Assembly: GCF_022229005.1 (NCBI RefSeq)
Contig: NZ_JAKKFD010000001.1
Coordinates: forward strand, 62,001-126,000
Reading direction: 5' to 3'
Length of the DNA stretch: 64,000 nt
From: Micromonospora trifolii
GTDB lineage: Bacteria > Actinomycetota > Actinomycetes > Mycobacteriales > Micromonosporaceae
The notes beneath the pieces are model-generated. The model had not been told where the DNA came from. It ran no database searches and saw only the letters and a list, made by a program, of their open reading frames with translations. The position numbers and the translations under genes were made by a program. The stretch's first letter is position 1. Every line of letters starts with the position of its first letter. Positions 9,143 to 17,485 of this stretch are shown one piece after another.

Positions 9143-9684
9143 GTGCCGGTGGCCCGTAGCAGCAGCCTGACCACGTCCTGCGTCGCCGGCGGCGGGGGCC
9201 CCTCGGCCGGGCAGTCGGCGTACCCGGTCTCCATCGCGCCAACGGTGACCCGGTAGGTGAACACGTCCGCACAGGTGGTCGGGCTTGTCGTCCGGCGCGC
9301 CTCGGCGGCCAGTCGGGGGTCGGCGGCCAGAGCTGTCAGGCGGCCGAGGTCGGCAGGGCTGAGCCGCCCGGTACGCCGGCTGCCGGCCCGGTCCACAGCG
9401 GTCCACTGACCGTCCGGCTCGACGGTCACCACGTCGCCGCGCCCGGCGAAGCCGCCGGAGCTTCGCAACATCACCCGGGCGGCCGCGCCGCTGGCCTGGG
9501 GGGCGGTGGTCGGAAGCAGGGTGCCGGTCGGGCCGGGAGCGGTGGTGACCTGGGGTTGGCTCGGGGTGGTGGGGGCCGGGGCGGTGGGGGTGCGCTCGGC
9601 GCTGGTGCAGCCGGTCAGGAGGGCGACCAGTAGCGCGATGGCGGCGCCGGTTGTCGAGATGGGTCTCATGGTCGTCGGACGCAT
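9130..9684 (-). CDS. Emfourin-like lipoprotein (putative M4-protease inhibitor)
   Basis: 184-aa predicted lipoprotein. The signal peptide has a hydrophobic core and a lipobox, LLTGC, with Cys26 as the lipidation site. A Thr/Pro-rich linker (about 27-70) leads to a domain of about 105 residues that follows the emfourin pattern: RSSGGFAG, a W..VDRAG..R.GRLS block, DPRLAAEARR, then CADVFTYRVTVG and a C-terminal DVVRLLLRATG helix. Emfourins are slow tight-binding inhibitors of protealysin-like M4 metalloproteases and are encoded next to them. Here the gene is divergent from an M4 protease 151 bp away, which supports a cell-surface inhibitor or protection role. Two ATGs (9684, 9669) are possible; both keep the signal peptide. 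Confidence 0.8.
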   Translation of the reverse strand: MRPTTMRPISTTGAAIALLVALLTGCTSAERTPTAPAPTTPSQPQVTTAPGPTGTLLPTTAPQASGAAARVMLRSSGGFAGRGDVVTVEPDGQWTAVDRAGSRRTGRLSPADLGRLTALAADPRLAAEARRTTSPTTCADVFTYRVTVGAMETGYADCPAEGPPPPATQDVVRLLLRATGTQTR

Positions 9685-9835
9685 GGTGTGCGGCGTCGGT
9701 TCCCTTGTCAAGAGCCTCACCCGAACGGCCACTGTCGATGTCTGGAAGCGGTCCGAGGCATCCTTCCCGCCCTCTGGTAGCTGAATGTACATGCGTGACT
9801 ACCCCCGTCACACTCTTCTCCTTCCAGGAGGGCAC

Positions 9836-12229
9836 GTGAAACGAGCTCCTGCCGCCGTCAGCGCACTGCTGCTCACCAGCGGCCTGCTGGCCTGCGTCGT
9901 CACCCCGGCGCACGCGGCCCCGCCCACCTCTCCCTCGCCGGACGCCTCCGCCGTGGCCCGAACGGCAACCGTCCTGCGGACGAACCCCGGCGCGGTCCAG
10001 GGTTCGAGCGCCGAGTCCTACCAGGTGCACAGCACCACAGTGGATCTCGGCGGTGCCGCCCACACCCGCTACACCCGCACCTACCGGGGCCTGCGGGTGT
10101 ACGGCGGTGACTTCATCATCCACACCGCGCCGAACGGCACGTACGCCGGCAGTTCGGTCGGACTGGCCGCGCCGCTGACCCTCGCCACCTCCGCCAGGAC
10201 CACCGCGGCGGCCGCGAAGAAGGCCGCCAGTGCCCGGTTCACCGGCAAGGCCGAGGCGGTGGGCACGCCGGAGCTGTTCGTGGACGCCAGTTCCGGGCAG
10301 GGTCGGCTGGCGTGGGAGACCGTGGTCAGCGGGTGGCAGCCCGACGGGCAGACCCCGTCCCGGCTGCACGTGATCACCGATGCCACCACCGGTGCGGCCG
10401 TCGGCGCGTACGACGAGATCGAGTCGGTGACCGGCACGGGCAACAGCCTCTACTCGGGAGCGGTCAGCATCGACACGACGCTCTCCGGCAGCACCTACCA
10501 ACTGGTCGACCCCTCGCACGGCAACGGGGCGACCTGCGACATGAACAACGGCACGTCGAGCTGCACCACGTTCACCGACGCCGACAACACCTGGGGCACC
10601 GGGGCCACCTCGAACCGGCAGTCCGCTGGCGTGGACGCCCACTTCGGCGCCGCCAAGACCTTCGACTACTACAAGAACGTGCACGCCCGCAACGGCATCT
10701 TCGGCAACGGCACCGGCGTGCCGAGCCGGGTGCACTACGGCAACAACTACGTCAACGCCTTCTGGGACGGCTCCCGGATGACGTACGGCGACGGCTCGGG
10801 CAACGCCCGCCCACTGGTCGCGCTCGACGTTGCGGCGCACGAGATGAGCCACGGTGTGACCGACAACGTGGTCCCCGGCGGTCTGACCTACTCCGGTGAG
10901 TCCGGCGGCCTGAACGAGGCCACCAGCGACATCTTCGGCAACATGGTCGAGTTCTACGCCAACACCTCGGCCGACCCGGGCGACTACCAGGTCGGTGAGA
11001 AGATCAACATCAATGGCAACGGCACGCCGTTGCGCTACATGTACAACCCGACGCTGGACGGCGCGTCCGACAGCTGCTGGTCGAGCAGCACGAAGAACAA
11101 GGACGTGCACTACTCGTCCGGTGTCGCCAACCACTTCTACTTCAACCTGGCCGAGGGCACCGGCGCCACCGCGTACGGCACCTCGCCGGTCTGCGGTTCC
11201 GCCCCCGCGGTCACCGGCATCGGCCGGGCAAAGGCCGAGAAGATCTGGTTCCGTGCGTTGGACGTCTACTTCACCTCCAACACGTCGTACGTCAACACCG
11301 GCAACCCGGCGAACACCGCCCGTGCCTACAGCCTGCGGGCGGCCACCGACCTGCACGGCAGCTGCTCCACCGAGTACAAGGCAGTGCAGGCCGCCTGGAC
11401 CGCGGTGAACGTCGCCGGCAACGACGCGCCCTGCTCGACCGGCAACGACTTCTCCGTGGCGCTGTCGCCGACAGCCGGCTCGGTGAACCCGGGCAGCTCG
11501 GTCTCCACCACCGTGTCGACCGCCACCACCAGCGGCTCGGTGCAGACGGTGACGTTCTCCGCGTCCGGCCTGCCCAGCGGGGCGGCCGCCGCGTTCAGCC
11601 CTGCATCGGTGACCTCGGGCGGCTCGTCCACCCTGACCATCAGCACCTCGGCGAGCACCCCGCCGGGCACCTACTCGATCACCGTGAACGGCGCGGGCTC
11701 GGTCACCCGCAGCGCCACCTACCGGCTCACAATGAACGGCACCGGTGGCGGCTGCACCGCGCCGGGGCAGAAGCTGGCCAACCCGGGCTTCGAGTCCGGC
11801 ACGACCGGCTGGTCGGCCAGCTCCGGCGTGATCACCAGCGCCAGCAGCCAGGCGGCCCGCACCGGGACGTGGAAGGCGTGGCTGAACGGGTACGGCAGCA
11901 GCCACACCGACACGCTCGCCCAGTCGGTGAGCCTGCCCGCCGGCTGCTCGTCGTACACGGTCAGCTTCTGGCTGCACACCGACTCGGCCGAGACCACCAC
12001 CAGCGTCGCGTACGACACGCTGCGCGTGCAGGTGCTGAACTCGGGCGGAACGGTGCTGGCCACACTGGCGACCTACTCGAACCTGAACAAGGCCACCGGT
12101 TACAGCCAGAAGTCGTTCTCGCTGGCGGCCTACGCCGGCCAGACCGTCAACCTGAAGTTCACCGGCACCGAGGACTCCTCACTGCAGACGTCCTTCGTGG
12201 TCGACGACACCGCGGTCACCGTCTCCTGA
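9836..12229 (+). CDS. Secreted M4-family (thermolysin-like) metalloprotease with C-terminal beta-sandwich domains
   Basis: 797-aa exported zinc protease. Residues 1-29 form a signal peptide ending in AHA. Then follow an FTP/PepSY-type propeptide (about 40-190) and the M4 catalytic domain (about 200-530). The catalytic zinc site is HEMSH (His335, Glu336, His339), with the third ligand in GGLNEATSDIFG about 20 residues on. The later histidine motif is in HYSSGVANHFYF. After the catalytic unit come an Ig-like/pre-peptidase C-type segment (FSVALSPTAGSVNPGSS onward) and a terminal jelly-roll domain starting LANPGFESGTTGW, probably for substrate or wall binding. The GTG at 9836 sits behind AGGAGGG. 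A hairpin terminator follows. The divergent emfourin-like gene suggests regulated activity. Confidence 0.93.
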   Translation: MKRAPAAVSALLLTSGLLACVVTPAHAAPPTSPSPDASAVARTATVLRTNPGAVQGSSAESYQVHSTTVDLGGAAHTRYTRTYRGLRVYGGDFIIHTAPNGTYAGSSVGLAAPLTLATSARTTAAAAKKAASARFTGKAEAVGTPELFVDASSGQGRLAWETVVSGWQPDGQTPSRLHVITDATTGAAVGAYDEIESVTGTGNSLYSGAVSIDTTLSGSTYQLVDPSHGNGATCDMNNGTSSCTTFTDADNTWGTGATSNRQSAGVDAHFGAAKTFDYYKNVHARNGIFGNGTGVPSRVHYGNNYVNAFWDGSRMTYGDGSGNARPLVALDVAAHEMSHGVTDNVVPGGLTYSGESGGLNEATSDIFGNMVEFYANTSADPGDYQVGEKININGNGTPLRYMYNPTLDGASDSCWSSSTKNKDVHYSSGVANHFYFNLAEGTGATAYGTSPVCGSAPAVTGIGRAKAEKIWFRALDVYFTSNTSYVNTGNPANTARAYSLRAATDLHGSCSTEYKAVQAAWTAVNVAGNDAPCSTGNDFSVALSPTAGSVNPGSSVSTTVSTATTSGSVQTVTFSASGLPSGAAAAFSPASVTSGGSSTLTISTSASTPPGTYSITVNGAGSVTRSATYRLTMNGTGGGCTAPGQKLANPGFESGTTGWSASSGVITSASSQAARTGTWKAWLNGYGSSHTDTLAQSVSLPAGCSSYTVSFWLHTDSAETTTSVAYDTLRVQVLNSGGTVLATLATYSNLNKATGYSQKSFSLAAYAGQTVNLKFTGTEDSSLQTSFVVDDTAVTVS

Positions 12230-12241
12230 CCTGACCTGACG

Positions 12242-12275
12242 GCCCGGTGGCCACCCCTCACGGTGGTCGCCGGGC
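12242..12275 (+). terminator. Hairpin terminator after the M4 protease gene
   Basis: GCCCGGTGGCCACC (12242-12255) pairs with GGTGGTCGCCGGGC (12262-12275) across a 6-nt loop, 13 bp after the protease stop. Confidence 0.75.
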
Positions 12276-12408
12276 TCGCCGGTTCTCTGGCAATCTCGGT
12301 AGTCCGCGTGACCTGACCCATTGCCGCGCCGTTATGGTCGCCGCACGGGTGCACGGTGTCGGCTCGCCAGATCGGCGCCGTCGGACGGTGGCGCGGGAAG
12401 GGGCGGAC

Positions 12409-13176
12409 GTGTCGGACGCGGAGTTGACAGTCGAGGTGACCGGACCGGTCGCCACCGTTGTCATCAGCAACCCGGCCCGGCGCAACGCGATGACAGCGGC
12501 CATGTGGCGTCAGCTCCCCGAACTGCTCGACCGGCTGGAGCCCGACCCCGACGTACGGGCGTTGGTGCTCACCGGCGCGGGCGACGCCTTCTGCGCGGGT
12601 GCCGACCTCGGTGACCTGGCCGAGCTGCTGGACGCCGGTGACGCCAGCATCGCGGTGGCCGCCGAGGAACGGCTGGTCCGGTTCGCCAAGCCGACGATCG
12701 CGGCCATCCGGGGCGCCTGCGTCGGCGGTGGAGCTCAACTGGCTGTCGCCTGCGACCTGCGGATCGCCACCGACGACGCCCGTTTCGGCGTACCGCCGGC
12801 CCGGCTCGGGCTCGTCTACCCGGCACCGACGACGCGCCGGCTGGCCCGGCTGGTCGGCCCGTCCGCCGCCAAGTATCTGCTGTTCACCGCCGAGCTGATC
12901 GACGCCGAGCGCGCCCTGCGGATCGGCCTGGTCGACGAGGTGCTGCCGGCCGACCGGCTCGCCGCACGGCTGGACGAACTGACCGCGACCATCGCCCAAC
13001 GGTCACCGCTGAGCATCGCCGCCGCGAAGGAGATCATCGACGATCGGGCCGAGCCCGCGCGGATCGCCTGGTGGCACCGGAAGGTGGCGACCACCGGCGA
13101 GGCTCGGGAGGGGGTCGCGGCGATCGCCGAACGCCGACAGCCCCGCTTCGCCTGGCGGCCCTCGGCAGGCGACTGA
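12409..13176 (+). CDS. Enoyl-CoA hydratase/isomerase family protein
   Basis: 255-aa crotonase-fold protein, expected to act on a CoA thioester (hydration, isomerisation or related). The CoA-binding oxyanion regions are visible: NPARRNAMT at the front, GAGDAFCAGADLGDL (first oxyanion-hole block, about residues 55-70), then IRGACVGGGAQLAVACDLRIA (second, about 98-118). The first catalytic-Glu position, usually in an 'E.GL' context, reads FGVPPARLGLVYP here, so classic hydratase activity is uncertain. The GTG at 12409 follows GGGAAGGGG; upstream in-frame sequence is Arg-rich and not conserved. It stands alone between two terminators or unrelated genes, so no pathway can be named. Confidence 0.88.
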   Translation: MSDAELTVEVTGPVATVVISNPARRNAMTAAMWRQLPELLDRLEPDPDVRALVLTGAGDAFCAGADLGDLAELLDAGDASIAVAAEERLVRFAKPTIAAIRGACVGGGAQLAVACDLRIATDDARFGVPPARLGLVYPAPTTRRLARLVGPSAAKYLLFTAELIDAERALRIGLVDEVLPADRLAARLDELTATIAQRSPLSIAAAKEIIDDRAEPARIAWWHRKVATTGEAREGVAAIAERRQPRFAWRPSAGD

Positions 13177-13234
13177 CCGCGTTCAGTCCGACGCATCGAT
13201 GGGTAACTCCGGTCCACCACGGTGAGCGGGGGCC

Positions 13235-13825
13235 ATGATGCACTTGGGGACCACCAGCCCGACAGGGACCGAGCAGGGGCGACGCCGGAATCGGTGGCTG
13301 TTTCCCGTTGCCCTGGCATCCATCATGGTCGGCGCGCTCGCTGTCGGTGTCGTGATGGGTGGCCAGAACACCGGCATCTTCGAGGGTGATCCGCCACGCT
13401 GGGCCAGTAACCTCGGGCGCGTTCTGATGATCCTCGGACTCATCGTCGAGGTGGCCGCCGTCGTCTGGGCCGTACGCACCGGGCGCTACCGGGCGTCCCG
13501 CCGGTCCCCGTTGCTGACATTGAGGTGGTCGGCCCGTCGCCGGCTGGCGCGGCAGGTTCGACGGGGCACACCCGAGGCCGACGAAGATCCGGCCCTCCTC
13601 GTGGAGACGGCTCGACAGTTCGCCGGCCAACGCTGGTTTGTGGTGCTGGTCGCCGGGTTGGCGATGACGAGCGTCGGTCAGGCGTTCCTGGCTTTCGCGC
13701 CGTTCTTCGCGGCGATCGGCGGGTTGCTGCTGGTGAACTGGGCGGTGCTGATCGTGTCGGTCCTCCGGAATGCCCGCCGGGGCGAGGCGTTCCTGCGCGC
13801 CCACCCCGATCTGGGCGGACGGTAG
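13235..13825 (+). CDS. Hypothetical four-helix membrane protein
   Basis: 196-aa integral membrane protein. Hydrophobic helices are at about residues 22-43 (LFPVALASIMVGALAVGVVMG), 61-82 (RVLMILGLIVEVAAVVWAV), 133-152 (WFVVLVAGLAMTSVGQAFLA) and 155-177 (FFAAIGGLLLVNWAVLIVSVL). An Arg-rich cytoplasmic loop lies between helices 2 and 3. No known domain is recognised. The gene lies 78 bp before the Ser/Thr kinase gene on the same strand and may be co-expressed with it. There are two adjacent ATGs at the start; either may be used. Confidence 0.65.
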   Translation: MMHLGTTSPTGTEQGRRRNRWLFPVALASIMVGALAVGVVMGGQNTGIFEGDPPRWASNLGRVLMILGLIVEVAAVVWAVRTGRYRASRRSPLLTLRWSARRRLARQVRRGTPEADEDPALLVETARQFAGQRWFVVLVAGLAMTSVGQAFLAFAPFFAAIGGLLLVNWAVLIVSVLRNARRGEAFLRAHPDLGGR

Positions 13826-13903
13826 CCGCAAGTCGGTCGCACTCATCGCGATATTTCGATCCCGGGTACCCGGATCTCAGGCCGGTACGGCAGGCTGTCC
13901 GTC

Positions 13904-15481
13904 GTGCAGCGTGATCAGTTGCTTGCGGGCCGCTACCGGCTCCTGGAGCGCCTCGGCAGTGGCGGCATGTCGGCGGTGCACCGCGCGTACGACGAGGTGC
14001 TCGAACGGGACGTGGCGGTGAAGGTGCTCGTCGCCTCGGACACCAACGCCCGACAGCGGATCCGGGGCGAGGCCAAGGCTGCCGCCCGGCTGTCGCATCC
14101 GCACGTGACAAGCGTCTACGACTACGGCGAGTCGGTGCTGGATGGTGCCGAGGTCCCGTTCGTGGTGATGGAGTTGCTCGGCGGTCACACCCTCGAACAC
14201 CGGTTGGTGGTCGGACCGTTGCCGCCGCGCGCCGGTCTGCGGGTGTGCGCCGAGGTGGCCTCGGCGCTCGCCGCCGCGCACGAGCAGGGGTTGGTGCACC
14301 GCGACATCAAGCCGGGCAACGTGATGCTCACACCCACCGGCGCGAAGGTGCTCGACTTCGGCATCGCGGCAGCCGCCGGCGATCCGGAGATCGACTTCGA
14401 GGGGCGGCTGCTGGGTACGCCGGCGTACCTGGCGCCGGAGCGGTTGCAGGCCGGCGAGGTGCTGCCGGCCAGCGACGTGTACGCCCTCGGCCTGCTGCTG
14501 TACCGGGTGCTCACCAGCCGGTTGCCGTGGCCCGCCGAAGCGCAGAGCGCGATGCTCCGCGCGCACACGCACGTCGAGCCGGATCCGCTCCCCCCGATCG
14601 ACGACGTACCGCCGGAGGTGCACCGGCTCTACCGCTGGTGCCTGGCCGGCGACCCCGCCGACCGGCCGTCGGCCGCCGACGCGGCCCGCATCTTGCTCGC
14701 CGCCGCCAGCGGGGCCGCCCCTGAGGCGGCTGCGGCTGCCGTTGCCGCCGACCCGGCGGCAAAGGTCGCCGAGCCGACCGGCGCCGAGCCGACCGACAAA
14801 GGATCGACCGACAAAGGATCGACAGGCACCGGATCGACAGGCAAGGGACCGACTGGCAGGGGACCGACTGGCACCGAGCCGGCCGGGGATTCGACGGGGC
14901 CGATGAGGCCCGGCCCGTGGCGTCGGGGGCGGGCCATTCTGACGGTCGGCGGTGCCGTGATCGCCGCGGTGGCGCTGGCCGGGTCGCTCGGTGACTTCAG
15001 CAATCGTCGACAGGGACAGAGCATCGTTCCGACCGGTAGCGGCCCGGGCACCACCACTGTGGGGATGCCCCGCACCGAGGAGCCGACCGACGTCGCCGAT
15101 GTCGGGCCGTCCGTGGCGCCGACCAGGAGCACCGCGCCTGCTACCCGGATCAGCCCTCCGACCCCTCCGCGCGGAACGGAGACCCCGGGCCCGACAACCA
15201 CCACCGCAGGGCCGACCCCGACCGGGGCCGCGCCGAGCCCCAGCTCTGCCGCCGCCGTACCCGTCGACGCGCGCGGCGGGACGGTCACCGCTCGCTGCGT
15301 GGGGAAGTCGGTCGAGGTGCTCACTGTCGTGCTTGCGCCCGGTTTCCGGGCCGAGGAGTACGACCCGGGGCCGGCGAAGCAGATAGTGGTCGAGCTGACC
15401 TCCGCGCAGCACAGCAGCGAGATCCGGGTGCAGTGCCCCAATGGCCAGCTGAAGTCGAAGGTCAAGGAACGCGCCGCCTGA
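13904..15481 (+). CDS. Ser/Thr protein kinase, PknB type, single transmembrane helix
   Basis: 525-aa Hanks-type kinase. The kinase domain fills residues 8-270: glycine loop LGSGGMSAVHRAYD, catalytic Lys in VAVKVLVA, catalytic loop VHRDIKPGN (about 131-139), DFGIA (about 151) and GTPAYLAPE with activation-loop anchoring. An Ala-rich linker and seven tandem pentapeptide repeats follow (about 292-326), then a transmembrane helix (ILTVGGAVIAAVALAG, about 345-361). The outside part is a Thr/Pro-rich stretch and a small C-terminal domain of about 85 residues with two cysteines (TARCVGKSVEV, IRVQCPNG). No PASTA repeats are present, so the external signal differs from that of PknB itself. Start is a GTG at 13904. 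Confidence 0.92.
   Translation: MQRDQLLAGRYRLLERLGSGGMSAVHRAYDEVLERDVAVKVLVASDTNARQRIRGEAKAAARLSHPHVTSVYDYGESVLDGAEVPFVVMELLGGHTLEHRLVVGPLPPRAGLRVCAEVASALAAAHEQGLVHRDIKPGNVMLTPTGAKVLDFGIAAAAGDPEIDFEGRLLGTPAYLAPERLQAGEVLPASDVYALGLLLYRVLTSRLPWPAEAQSAMLRAHTHVEPDPLPPIDDVPPEVHRLYRWCLAGDPADRPSAADAARILLAAASGAAPEAAAAAVAADPAAKVAEPTGAEPTDKGSTDKGSTGTGSTGKGPTGRGPTGTEPAGDSTGPMRPGPWRRGRAILTVGGAVIAAVALAGSLGDFSNRRQGQSIVPTGSGPGTTTVGMPRTEEPTDVADVGPSVAPTRSTAPATRISPPTPPRGTETPGPTTTTAGPTPTGAAPSPSSAAAVPVDARGGTVTARCVGKSVEVLTVVLAPGFRAEEYDPGPAKQIVVELTSAQHSSEIRVQCPNGQLKSKVKERAA
14777..14881 (+). repeat. Seven tandem 15-bp repeats inside the kinase gene
   Basis: Seven in-register 15-mers of the form ACCGACAAAGGATCG; units 2 and 3 are identical and the others diverged. 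They encode a pentapeptide repeat of the type T-(D/G)-(K/T)-G-(S/P) that makes a flexible juxtamembrane linker. Copy number may vary between strains. Confidence 0.8.
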
Positions 15482-15488
15482 TTTCGGG

Positions 15489-15547
15489 GGCCGGCGGGTG
15501 CCGCGCCCGGGACGTACCCGGGACGCGGCCCCCCGTTCCCGCCGGCC
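15489..15547. terminator. Nested bidirectional terminator between the convergent kinase and HNH genes
   Basis: The outer stem GGCCGGCGGG (15489-15498) pairs with CCCGCCGGCC (15538-15547). The inner stem GCCGCGCCCGGG pairs with CCCGGG-A-CGCGGC across ACGTA. The structure lies between two convergent genes and can serve both strands. Confidence 0.75.
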
Positions 15548-15554
15548 CGGTCCG

Positions 15555-15998
15555 TCACCGCCCGGTCAGCGCCGCCCAGCCCGGGTTCACCGGCTCCCGG
15601 CGCAGCGGCATGCCCGCCTCCGCCGGCGTCCGGTCCCCCTTGCGCTGGTTGCAGGCGTAGCAGGCGGCGGTGGTGTTCCGCCAGGTGTTCCGGCCGCCGC
15701 GCGAGCGGGGCAGGATGTGGTCGATGGTGGAGGCCGGGCCCCCGCAGTACGCGCAGCACCTGTCGTCGCGGCGCAGCACACCGGCCCGCGACCAGGCCGG
15801 CCCGGAGTTGAACCTCCACCGGGTGACCACGAAGCGGACCAGCCGCACCACCCGGGGCATCGGGAAGACCCCGATCACCCGGTCCGGCTCGGCCTCGTGG
15901 ATCTCGGCAACCCGACGGCAGAGCATGCGGACGGCGTGTTGGACGGTGACCCGGTGCAGCGGGCCGAGGTCGGCGTTGATGACGAGGACGGCGTCCAC
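15555..15998 (-). CDS. HNH endonuclease
   Basis: 147-aa protein with a C-terminal HNH/treble-clef nuclease fold. The zinc-binding pair CAYC (about residue 83) precedes the HNH core, STIDHILPRSRGG. The second pair is in CYACNQRKGDRTP. These features define the IscA/McrA-like HNH group common in actinobacteria. The N-terminal ~70 residues (VLVINADLGPLHRVTVQHAV) are also a conserved companion region of this group, whose role is unknown. The GTG start at 15998 lies behind AAAGGAG. No phage or restriction genes are next to it. A terminator hairpin and a 29-codon ORF lie directly upstream on the same strand. Confidence 0.9.
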   Translation of the reverse strand: MDAVLVINADLGPLHRVTVQHAVRMLCRRVAEIHEAEPDRVIGVFPMPRVVRLVRFVVTRWRFNSGPAWSRAGVLRRDDRCCAYCGGPASTIDHILPRSRGGRNTWRNTTAACYACNQRKGDRTPAEAGMPLRREPVNPGWAALTGR

Positions 15999-16026
15999 CG
16001 GGACTCCTTTCCAGAGGGGACGGACA

Positions 16027-16065
16027 GCAAGAAGCCGCCCGGTCCGGCTGTCGGACGGGGCGGCT
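16027..16065 (-). terminator. Rho-independent-type hairpin between the short ORF and the HNH gene
   Basis: On the minus strand AGCCGCCC (16065-16058) pairs with GGGCGGCT (16040-16033), with an additional inner GTCCG/CGGAC pairing, and is followed by TTCTTGC. The T-containing tail is rare in this window. The hairpin lies 29 nt before the HNH GTG start, so HNH expression would need read-through or a promoter within the leader. Confidence 0.65.
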
Positions 16066-16084
16066 CAGCGCGTACGGTTACGCG

Positions 16085-16174
16085 TCAGTCGGGCCAGCCC
16101 GCCCGGGGACCTTCCGCTCGGTAACCGTCACCGGGCAGCGTCGAGAGCACGGTGCTGACGTGCCACGTCGTCAT
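16085..16174 (-). CDS. Possible 29-aa leader or small protein upstream of the HNH gene
   Basis: Short open frame starting at an ATG behind a good GGGAG ribosome site (spacing 7). It begins MTTWHVSTVLSTLPG and ends AGWPD followed by TGA. It contains two Trp and no run of a single amino acid that would mark a classic attenuator. A terminator hairpin follows after 20 nt and then the HNH gene. It lies 35 nt after the stop of the upstream membrane-protein gene. Whether it is translated is unproven; I do not recognise it. Confidence 0.35.
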   Translation of the reverse strand: MTTWHVSTVLSTLPGDGYRAEGPRAGWPD

Positions 16175-16209
16175 GAGTTGCTCCCGCGGTGGTGGTTGAC
16201 CTTGCGCGC

Positions 16210-17418
16210 TCACGGTAGGTCGCCGCGGGAGACGCGAGCAACGTATTTCGATCGGCCGGTCTCCTCGGGGCGCCGCTGGCGGCGCGTGCGGGGAGCTGAT
16301 TTCGCCGAGACCTGGGCGGTGGTCAGCGGCCGGTTCAGCCGCAGTGCCATCCGCGCGGTGAGTTCGCTGTCCAGCAGTGGCCGGTTGACCTCACCGGCGA
16401 CGGCCAGCGCGGGCCCGGAGACCGAACGCCAGATCGCGGCCAGCCCGGCGCCGAGGCCCACCAGGGCCACTGTGGCCCGGGTGGTCGGTGAGCCGGCGGC
16501 CGCGGCGGCACTCACCCCGACGACCGCGAAGAGCACCAACAACAGGGGTACGAGCACCGGCCAGAAGATGCCCCGGGCGGCCTGCGCCACCAGTCGCCGG
16601 TCCCTGATGATCAGGTTCCTGGCGATCACCGCGTAGTCCTCCTCGTCGAGCAGGTCACGCGGGTGCAGGCCGCCGGTGAGCACGTCGCGCCAGAGGTCAC
16701 CCTGACCGCGCAGCGCCCGGCTCAGGGTGGCGGGCGTCGGCTCGGCCGGGTCCCCGTGGCCGGCGCGGTCGACGGCGGTCGCCCAGGCGGCCAGCGAACG
16801 CCGCACCACCGCGGCCGAGTACGGCGGCAGCACGCTGGCCAGCTCGTCCAACCACCTGCTGATCTGGACCTGCCGGCCCCCGAACTGCCGCAGCAACTGC
16901 GTCACGTCGCCGGCCCGGACGGTGTCGGCAACTGATCGGCCCAGCCGGTAGGCCAGCCCGACCCGGTGGTTGGCGGCCATCGCCCAGCGCAGCACCTCCA
17001 CGTTGAGGTCGTCGAGGGCGAGCAGCAACGGCACCGGGTCGGCGGGGTCGGGCTGGCCCAGGTCGGGGAGCAGGGCCCGGGCGGCCGACGTGTCGGGTAC
17101 CGGCCCGGTGTGCCGGGTGAGGTCGGCGATCTGGGCCAGGGCGACGTCCACGCCGTCGAGGTACATCCGCATCCGTCGGTGGGCGGACATCTCGGTGAGG
17201 TTGGAGAGTTTGGCCGGCGGTACGGCAGGGCGGGCCTCGGCGAAGGCGCGGGGCTCGGCGTGCTGCCCGTGGTGGTAGGCGTCCGCCATCCACCAACCCA
17301 GCCGGAGGGCGGTGACGATGCAGGCGCGCTCGTCGCGGATCAGCGGGTACGTGTCGTCGCGGCCGATCTCGTCCATCGACGGACCGTTCTCCGCGCCGGC
17401 GCGGTGCAGTGGTGACAT
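16210..17418 (-). CDS. Hypothetical protein with C-terminal membrane hairpin
   Basis: 402-aa protein of unknown function. The start at 17418 (MSPLHRAGAENGPSMDEIG) is chosen because GGAGGG lies 9 nt upstream, whereas the longer frame reads poorly. The first ~310 residues are soluble and helical (LRLGWWMADAYHHG, LLLALDDLNVEVLRWAMAAN). Two closely spaced hydrophobic helices follow (FWPVLVPLLLVLFAVVGVSAA and VALVGLGAGLAAIWRSV), and the tail is strongly basic. It would be anchored in the cytoplasmic membrane with most of the protein inside. No known domain is seen. The adjoining FAD oxidoreductase is on the same strand, 67 bp upstream. Confidence 0.65.
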   Translation of the reverse strand: MSPLHRAGAENGPSMDEIGRDDTYPLIRDERACIVTALRLGWWMADAYHHGQHAEPRAFAEARPAVPPAKLSNLTEMSAHRRMRMYLDGVDVALAQIADLTRHTGPVPDTSAARALLPDLGQPDPADPVPLLLALDDLNVEVLRWAMAANHRVGLAYRLGRSVADTVRAGDVTQLLRQFGGRQVQISRWLDELASVLPPYSAAVVRRSLAAWATAVDRAGHGDPAEPTPATLSRALRGQGDLWRDVLTGGLHPRDLLDEEDYAVIARNLIIRDRRLVAQAARGIFWPVLVPLLLVLFAVVGVSAAAAAGSPTTRATVALVGLGAGLAAIWRSVSGPALAVAGEVNRPLLDSELTARMALRLNRPLTTAQVSAKSAPRTRRQRRPEETGRSKYVARVSRGDLP

Positions 17419-17485
17419 CTCCCGCTGCCCTCCCGCCCGGCCGATCGACGGTTGATCATTCGAGCGTACGGCAGCGTACCGTGGC

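Noticed and set aside
9092-11977. Long minus-strand open frame antisense to the M4 protease and overlapping the emfourin-like gene
   Set aside because: Composition is Gly/Arg/Val-rich without domains, typical of a shadow frame in high-GC coding DNA.
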